NCBI GenBank assembly: GCA_005877205.1
Contig: VBPL01000041.1
Span: forward strand, 1-64,000
DNA length: 64,000 nt
From: Nitrososphaerota archaeon
GTDB taxonomy: Archaea > Thermoproteota > Nitrososphaeria > Nitrososphaerales > Nitrosopumilaceae
Reading direction: 5' to 3'
Part shown: one piece after another, positions 59,025 through 64,000 of the stretch
How the letters are laid out: every line of letters begins with the position of its first letter
Numbering within the stretch: the first letter of the stretch is position 1
The notes under the pieces: generated by a model
Told to the model about the DNA's origin: nothing
The model's database searches: none
Seen by the model: only the letters and a program-made list of their open reading frames with translations
Program-made: the position numbers and the translations under genes

Positions 59025-59651
59025 TTAACGTGTTATTCTAAGAAATCTTTCTTCAACTTCGGACCAATTAACCACATTCCACCACGCGCTCACATAATCA
59101 ACTCGTCTGTTTTGGTATTTGAGATAATATGCATGCTCCCAGACATCGAGCCCTAACAACGGTATCAGTCTTTGAGTCAATGGACTTGTCTGATTTTGAG
59201 TTGTAGTAAATTCCAATCTAGCATATGTGTGGTTATACACAAGCCAGGCCCAGCCACTTCCCTGTATTGAAATAGCTCCTTTTGCAAATTTTTCCTTGAG
59301 CTCGTTGAAGCTTCCAAAATAAACTCCAATCTCATCTGCCAATCTTCCACCAGGTTCTCCTCCGCCGCCATTTGGTTTCATGCTTTCCCAAAACATTCTG
59401 TGATTCTCGTATCCTCCACCATAGAAATTGATTGCGTCTCTTGCGATTTCTGGAACAGAATTTAGATCAGATAAAATGCCAATAATGTAGTTTTTGTGTG
59501 ATAACGCGTTTATCTGGATGAGAGTTTCGTTTAATCCATCTGTGTAGGCTTGATGATGCTTTTCATGATGTATCTTCATTGTAGTTTCGTCAATGTATGG
59601 CTCCAGCGCATCATACGAGTACGGCAAAGGTGGAAGCACGTATTTTCCCAT
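59025..59651 (-). CDS. sod: Fe/Mn superoxide dismutase
   Basis: A 208-residue enzyme that detoxifies superoxide. Metal ligands are visible: His in MKIHHEKHHQAY (about 27), His in ENHRMFWESM, and Asp/His in LLGLDVWEHAYYLKYQNRR. The ATG at 59651 gives the family's start MGKYVLPPLPYSYDALEPYI; an upstream extension lacks conservation. Fe or Mn preference cannot be settled. Ammonia oxidation makes reactive oxygen, so an SOD is expected. Confidence 0.94.
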   Translation of the reverse strand: MGKYVLPPLPYSYDALEPYIDETTMKIHHEKHHQAYTDGLNETLIQINALSHKNYIIGILSDLNSVPEIARDAINFYGGGYENHRMFWESMKPNGGGGEPGGRLADEIGVYFGSFNELKEKFAKGAISIQGSGWAWLVYNHTYARLEFTTTQNQTSPLTQRLIPLLGLDVWEHAYYLKYQNRRVDYVSAWWNVVNWSEVEERFLRITR

Positions 59652-59720
59652 GTTACATTTCAAAAAATTCTCTTTATATCCTATAGGAATGGTCACTACA
59701 ACAGAAAAAGGGGTGTGATA

Positions 59721-60194
59721 TTATTTATCAAGAAGTCTCTTCAAGTTGAGATATTCATTTGATGTAATTTCTCCCTTGGCAAGTCTTTCTTGTAGGATCT
59801 CAATGGAGCGGTTATTTGTTTGGGTTTCCTCATCAACAATTACCTCCTGTCCCTTTATTTCCATGGATGGCTCAAACGTTGTGTTATTTTCTTGCTGGAT
59901 AGTTGCAACCTGTTTTGCTTTTGGTTTGCCCTTTTTGCCTAATATGCCAAAGACTATAGCTCCCAATCCGCCCAACATCAATGCTAGGGAGGAATATTGT
60001 GTCATCTTGCCCATTTCCTCAGGTGTCGGTATGCCCATCATTCTATAGGGATCTATGCTAGGGCCTGTGTTATGCGCCACAACCCCGCCCGTGAAAGAGT
60101 CCATCATCTGGCTTATCGCAGCTGGTCCTGCCATGTAGCCGATAAGAGAAATGACGAATACGAACAGTCCAATAGCTAAAACTTTGCCTTTCAT
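59721..60194 (-). CDS. Membrane protein with SHOCT tail
   Basis: A 157-residue protein with an N-terminal helix (VLAIGLFVFVISLIGYMAG), a second helix near 75-90 (LALMLGGLGAIVFGILG) and a C-terminal SHOCT motif (ILQERLAKGEITSNEYLNLK). The ATG at 60194 starts the first helix; a farther ATG at 60281 adds 29 residues with no clear role. It shares the SHOCT motif with the protein at 48.0 kb. Confidence 0.6.
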   Translation of the reverse strand: MKGKVLAIGLFVFVISLIGYMAGPAAISQMMDSFTGGVVAHNTGPSIDPYRMMGIPTPEEMGKMTQYSSLALMLGGLGAIVFGILGKKGKPKAKQVATIQQENNTTFEPSMEIKGQEVIVDEETQTNNRSIEILQERLAKGEITSNEYLNLKRLLDK

Positions 60195-60473
60195 TAGATG
60201 AATGTAAAAAGAGCATGTAATTAGGATCTGTTTGTACTTTTCAAAGACAGACCCTACTATTCTTCCTTCATTCTCATTCACATAATGTGTTTTTATCCCT
60301 TGAATTAACGTCGATTCCTTTTCCTAATGTATATAGCAAAATGCCACTTTTTGAGACATATTTTGATCTGTTTATCTAATAATTTCGAACACCCAAATTA
60401 AACTCGTAAAGAGGCAATTAAACGAGTGGCGTTATAGTTGCAACAGGGGATTGTATGGAAGTGATGGTGCACA

Positions 60474-61160
60474 TTGGATGACAATCTGATAGCAAAGATA
60501 CAAAGAGAAATCGACTTGGGATATGGTGATAGCAGACTGCGATTCATATTAAATTGGGTCAAGTCTGGAAGACCTCTTTTTGAATGTGACAAAAGATATC
60601 TTGCACGGCATCTTGTTCATTACGCTGAAAATGAAACAAAACGTTATGAAAAATTTGACGCGCCACTAACAAAGGTAGAACACCACGTAAAAAATATACA
60701 AGAAAGCATGGAAGACAGCGACGTCAGTCGAGTTCCCAAACCTCAGAGGTCCTTAATTTCCGACGTGCCAGAATCTGACGATACTGCAATACGTCAGGTT
60801 AACGTAATAGTGGAGATGAGAAAAGATCTACATCACATCTTGGTAAGACTTGATCAGCTTGAAGAAAAGTTTCGAGAAGAAGCTCAACGTGAGAAACCAA
60901 AATATGAAGTAGCACATCGCGAAAGACCAACATATGAAGTAGCACAGCGCGAAAGACCAACACATTCCTATGATACACCACGAGAAAGACACTCTACCGT
61001 TTTGGAAAGACCAAGAGAAAAACCCAAAGAAAAAAAAGAGGAAGTATTTCAGAGTGCCAGAGAAATTCCAAAGGATAAACCAGGACTTGTCGCATTTGCC
61101 ATTGTTCTATCTGTTATAACAGTAGTTACAATCGGATTTTTGTTTTTGCAGCCATGGTAA
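60474..61160 (+). CDS. Tail-anchored protein with thaumarchaeal N-terminal module
   Basis: A 228-residue protein: an N-terminal module (MDDNLIAKIQREIDLGYGDS, SGRPLFECDKRYLARHL) like those at 48.0 and 56.5 kb, a coiled-coil stretch (MRKDLHHILVRLDQLEEKF), a repeat-rich charged region and a C-terminal membrane helix (FAIVLSVITVVTIGFLFL). Two 30-base repeats (60897-60956) encode YEVAHRERPT-type units. TTG start. A small membrane protein gene overlaps its end. Confidence 0.6.
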   Translation: MDDNLIAKIQREIDLGYGDSRLRFILNWVKSGRPLFECDKRYLARHLVHYAENETKRYEKFDAPLTKVEHHVKNIQESMEDSDVSRVPKPQRSLISDVPESDDTAIRQVNVIVEMRKDLHHILVRLDQLEEKFREEAQREKPKYEVAHRERPTYEVAQRERPTHSYDTPRERHSTVLERPREKPKEKKEEVFQSAREIPKDKPGLVAFAIVLSVITVVTIGFLFLQPW

Positions 61161-61330
61161 TTTTTAGTATCCCCGCATTGAGCGAAAAATTCCAAGGATA
61201 CGGAATAACTTATGATAAAGCCAAACAAATGCTTAACTGGTTTATGCCCGTACTGATCATTTATTTGGGCGCATGGGCCTCGTTTGGATTGCTTTATCTT
61301 CAGTCAACCAAGAAAGCAAAAAAGCGTTGA
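61154..61330 (+). CDS. Small membrane protein overlapping the previous gene
   Basis: A 58-residue protein with one hydrophobic helix (FMPVLIIYLGAWASFGLLYL) and a Lys-rich end. The ATG overlaps the upstream gene end (ATGGTAA). Tight overlap suggests a linked function with the tail-anchored protein. Confidence 0.5.
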   Translation: MVIFSIPALSEKFQGYGITYDKAKQMLNWFMPVLIIYLGAWASFGLLYLQSTKKAKKR

Positions 61331-61441
61331 TAAGATATCATTTATTGACTGACTTGTAGTCAAGTAATTAAAAAAATCTAATGCTTTATCAGGTCCGAAT
61401 CAAAGAATTATAATGACTCTGCAAACAATACAGAAAGCATC

Positions 61442-62134
61442 GTGAAATTTACTCAATTAAAGGAGCCAAGCATAGGCAAGCCACTCATGATCGCTGCAAT
61501 GCAAGATATGGGCGATGTTGGCAGTATCGTTATCGATTTTATTAACACAAATCTGAATACCGCAGTCTTCCGAGAAGTTCTTCCATCGTATCCTGCTTAT
61601 GTAATAGATAACGGCGGATACATCGACCTTCCTGAGGAAAAGTGGGAATACAGGTATGCCAAAGACATGATAGTTTTCGGCGGCGGATCTGGCCAACCAT
61701 CTTCAACTGAAGAACTAAACATCTTGTGCCAAGATGTCATCAGTACTGCAAAAAAATACTCGACCAGATTCATTTACACTCTAGGCGGGTTTCACACAGC
61801 AAGACCAACTGAGAGAAACCCAAAGACCTTTGTCACTACGACTTCAATGGAATTAACAGATCAGGTGAGAAAACTTGGAATTGAGACCACCCCTGAAGCA
61901 TCTTTAATCACAGGCTTTAACGGACTCATACTTGGATTTGCTAAAATGAATGGCATTCAGGGAATTGGTCTGTATGCGGAGCTTAACGAACCGAAGATAC
62001 CTCAATATCGCTCAGCCAAAAGTATCATCAAGACTCTTGAAAAACTAACATATCAAAAGTTTGGTAATACCTCAGAGCTTGACTTGATGGCAGAACAGGT
62101 GGAGTCAAAGACCCAGAGTGGAAATTTAGATTAA
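61442..62134 (+). CDS. PAC2-family protein (proteasome assembly chaperone-like)
   Basis: A 230-residue protein of the archaeal PAC2 family. AAMQDMGDVGSIVIDFINTN and the ending TLGGFHTARPTERNPK plus GLYAELNEPKIPQY match this group, whose eukaryotic relatives chaperone 20S proteasome assembly. Archaeal function is less clear. GTG start. Confidence 0.82.
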   Translation: MKFTQLKEPSIGKPLMIAAMQDMGDVGSIVIDFINTNLNTAVFREVLPSYPAYVIDNGGYIDLPEEKWEYRYAKDMIVFGGGSGQPSSTEELNILCQDVISTAKKYSTRFIYTLGGFHTARPTERNPKTFVTTTSMELTDQVRKLGIETTPEASLITGFNGLILGFAKMNGIQGIGLYAELNEPKIPQYRSAKSIIKTLEKLTYQKFGNTSELDLMAEQVESKTQSGNLD

Positions 62135-62174
62135 TATTATAATTATTTTTTAATCAGATTGGTTGTCTTGAAGT

Positions 62175-62897
62175 ATGAAAGATCATGATTTTTCAGGCAA
62201 AGTGGTATTGGTAACGGGTGGTACCGGAGCGCTGGGAAGAGAAGTTTGTCACGCCTTTCTAAAGGCAGGTGCCTTGGTTGCCACCACCTATGTTATTGAT
62301 GAAGAGATTCCAGCGCTAGAGTCCAAGATTGGGGATCTCAAGAAAAACATTTTCTTGATAAAAAAAGATTTGGGCAACGAAAAGGATGTCCAGGCTCTTG
62401 TATCAGAGATTGTTAAAAAATATGGAAGAATCGATGTATTGGCAAATGTAGTAGGAGGTTACATGGCAGGAAAGCCAGTAACAGAAATTGACGAAAAGGA
62501 TTGGGATACCATGATGAATCTCAACCTCAAAACAGCCTTTCTTTTAAGCAAACATGTTGTTGCACAAATGATTCGTCAGTCCAGCGGAAAAGTGATTCAT
62601 ACTGCTGCAAGGCCTGGACTTAAGGGAGGAGGAAACGATGCGGCATATGTTGCCTCAAAAAGCGGAGTGATAAGACTGGTTGAATCTCTAGCAGAAGAAG
62701 TAAAATCAAAAGGCATCAATGTTAACTGCATTCTTCCTAGCATTATAGATACAGAACCAAACAGAAGGGCGATGCCTAATGCAGATTTTTCAAAGTGGGT
62801 AAAACCATCGGAGATTGCAAGAATTATTCTTTTCTTAGCGACTGAAGACTCTAGACCAATTAACGGCGCAGCTATCCCAGTCTTTGGATTGGCCTAA
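62175..62897 (+). CDS. Short-chain dehydrogenase/reductase
   Basis: A 240-residue classical SDR. VVLVTGGTGALGREV binds NAD(P), NVVGGYMAG corresponds to the NAG-type strand, and DAAYVASKSGVIRLVESLAE supplies YxxxK. The catalytic Ser position reads VIHTAARPGL with Thr/Ala, which is unusual. Substrate unknown. Its end overlaps the convergent gene by 26 bases. Confidence 0.83.
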   Translation: MKDHDFSGKVVLVTGGTGALGREVCHAFLKAGALVATTYVIDEEIPALESKIGDLKKNIFLIKKDLGNEKDVQALVSEIVKKYGRIDVLANVVGGYMAGKPVTEIDEKDWDTMMNLNLKTAFLLSKHVVAQMIRQSSGKVIHTAARPGLKGGGNDAAYVASKSGVIRLVESLAEEVKSKGINVNCILPSIIDTEPNRRAMPNADFSKWVKPSEIARIILFLATEDSRPINGAAIPVFGLA

Positions 62898-63696
62898 ATC
62901 TTGCAAAGACCACTATTACAATTATTGAGATTGCAAGAACTATACCAGCAACCGGCCCAAACTCAGGCACTACTCGTGCTCCCGCAATACCGACTTTTTC
63001 AGTGAGTGGTGCGATAGTAATCTTGACTTCGTTAACCTCAGCTTCTTCAGTTATGGTAAAGTTTCTTGTCTGTTGATTGTCAACCCATACTCCAAGAAAT
63101 GGTCCGCTAATGAGAGCTTTGGGTAATCTTAACACAAGCTCACTATCAGTGTCAGCCTTTCCCACCAAGACAAAATTAACAGACCTGTCCTTTGTATTTA
63201 CTGAAGAGCTAACGATGTCTTTCACAGATGAATACTGCACATTATAAGTCGTCTTTCCATCACCGGCGTCTTGACCAACATTAGATACAACTTTGTATCC
63301 TGGAAGAGACGCTTGAACAAAGACCTTTCCTGTCATCCAAGGATAGTCTTTGTCATAGTAATGTAACACACCAATATCGGCCTGCCTTAGAGTATATGTA
63401 AAATATTGTCCAACAGCAAGTGGACCGCTATCGAACTTTCCGTCAGGGCCGTTGTCGGGAGTTCCAGAAGTGACAGAGTGTTCAACGGTATCGCTGTTGC
63501 CTATCTGAAGTTTATCGCCAACATATCCAGTGATAGTGGGTGGATAGAATGTAAGAGAGGCATATGGACTAGTAGAACCTGTGTGGATTCTAACATCTAA
63601 AATAGCGGCAAACGATGAAGCTGCCAGGGGAACCAGCAAAACAAGAGCTATTGCTAAAATTGCTATCTTGTACACGACAAGAAAGTGTAAGATCAT
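62872..63696 (-). CDS. PEFG-CTERM secreted cupredoxin-like protein
   Basis: A 274-residue protein: signal helix (KIAILAIALVLLVPLAAS), a plastocyanin-like domain with NSDTVEHSVTSG and GVLHYYDKDYPWMTGKV, a second beta domain with ELVLRLPKALISG, and the tail VVPEFGPVAGIVLAISIIVI, the PEFG-CTERM sorting signal of ammonia-oxidising archaea. His and Met of a blue-copper site can be seen, but the Cys ligand is absent, so type 1 copper binding is doubtful. It should be cell-surface located. Confidence 0.75.
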   Translation of the reverse strand: MILHFLVVYKIAILAIALVLLVPLAASSFAAILDVRIHTGSTSPYASLTFYPPTITGYVGDKLQIGNSDTVEHSVTSGTPDNGPDGKFDSGPLAVGQYFTYTLRQADIGVLHYYDKDYPWMTGKVFVQASLPGYKVVSNVGQDAGDGKTTYNVQYSSVKDIVSSSVNTKDRSVNFVLVGKADTDSELVLRLPKALISGPFLGVWVDNQQTRNFTITEEAEVNEVKITIAPLTEKVGIAGARVVPEFGPVAGIVLAISIIVIVVFARFRPIQRLG

Positions 63697-63716
63697 AAGT
63701 TAATAAATTTGGCTGT

Positions 63717-64000
63717 TTAATTCGTCGAAGCTGAGAATCTATTTGAAGTTTCAATTAGATCCTTTACATCAGATTCAGAGTGGGCAAATGATATAGCTCC
63801 AAGCTTTCCTGGGAGGAAGAATATGCCATCTTTTGCTATCATCTCAAAGTGATACCTATGGAGAAGTTCTGTATTACACCTTGAGGCGTCTGAGGCATTT
63901 TTTATCTCAGTAACACCATTTGCAAGAAAATGAGGCATAAACAAAGAGCCCATTCCAGTTATTGCTACCTTTCCATCAAAGGTCTTGGCTAATTCTTTTC
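63717..64000 (-). CDS. hemL: Glutamate-1-semialdehyde aminomutase, C-terminal part (runs off right edge)
   Basis: About 94 C-terminal residues are visible and remain open to the window edge. MGSLFMPHFL, YHFEMIAKDGIFFLPGKLGA and ISFAHSESDVKDLIETSNRF match the end of HemL, the PLP enzyme making 5-aminolevulinate for haem and cobalamin. The PLP-binding region lies beyond the window. Another class III aminotransferase is possible but less likely. Confidence 0.75.
   Translation of the reverse strand, partial: KELAKTFDGKVAITGMGSLFMPHFLANGVTEIKNASDASRCNTELLHRYHFEMIAKDGIFFLPGKLGAISFAHSESDVKDLIETSNRFSASTN

Noticed and set aside
61345-61363. TTGACT/AGTCAA hairpin between the small membrane gene and PAC2
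   Set aside because: Six-base stem with no T-tract on the plus strand; may be chance in AT-rich DNA.
1-64000. Search for tRNA, rRNA, CRISPR arrays and insertion sequences
   Set aside because: No T-loop/acceptor pattern, no spaced direct repeats, no transposase motif seen by eye; a tRNAscan or Infernal run would be needed to exclude intron-bearing tRNAs.

Overview
The window is chromosomal DNA from an ammonia-oxidising archaeon of the Nitrososphaerota (Thaumarchaeota), most like the Nitrosopumilales/Nitrosotalea group. The evidence is an AOA-type copper nitrite reductase (NirK), the dehydratase and ADP-forming CoA-ligase pair of the thaumarchaeal 3-hydroxypropionate/4-hydroxybutyrate cycle, archaeal eL15, eL31 and eL39, archaeal DnaG, DphB, RibK and RibL, a degenerate thaumarchaeal FtsZ, and many small secreted proteins with PEFG-like tails. 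Base composition and codon use look even throughout. I saw no insertion sequence, prophage, CRISPR array, rRNA or tRNA. Many genes start at or near a TATA-like box, which suggests leaderless mRNAs.

Layout. 1-4.3 kb: truncated zinc ribbon, two candidate mini-proteins, a sugar epimerase, a UbiE-like methyltransferase, an MFS carrier and TatA. 4.3-10 kb: glutamate dehydrogenase, a RAM-domain protein, HesB/IscA, the HP/HB pair and a glutamine amidotransferase. 10-14 kb: a mini-Toprim protein beside DnaG, RibK facing RibL, and a DphB-DUF357 fusion. 14-23.3 kb: a large minus-strand lysine/arginine region with two carrier proteins (LysW), two ATP-grasp ligases (LysX, ArgX), shared LysY/Z/J/K steps, homocitrate synthase, an Lrp-type regulator and ArgG. 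23.4-26.2 kb: a NitT/TauT-type ABC importer with a possible leader peptide. 27-30 kb: MetF with a two-protein MetE-like system. 30-36.4 kb: eL39-eL31, the FtsZ-like protein, an MtaB-type methylthiotransferase, fumarase/aspartase and NirK. 36.5-45.9 kb: SerA, secreted and membrane proteins, eL15, TruD, a beta-propeller, a radical SAM protein and a TRAM protein. 45.9-47.9 kb: an artubulin (archaeal tubulin) in one operon with a coiled-coil protein. 48-64 kb: TPR, CPA1 antiporter, M1 aminopeptidase, DedA, thioesterase, Fe/Mn-SOD, PAC2 and SDR genes, several small Thaumarchaeota-type proteins including a family sharing an N-terminal module, a PEFG-CTERM cupredoxin-like protein, and the C-terminal part of HemL running off the right edge.

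The most notable points are the artubulin/coiled-coil operon together with an FtsZ-like gene that lacks the canonical GTP-binding motif; a LysW beside LysX whose last residue is Gln instead of the Glu that carries the substrate; a perfect palindrome at the homocitrate synthase promoter; and several genes too short for ordinary ORF calling, including a seven-cysteine 34-residue protein. All functional calls come from reading motifs, with no database search.
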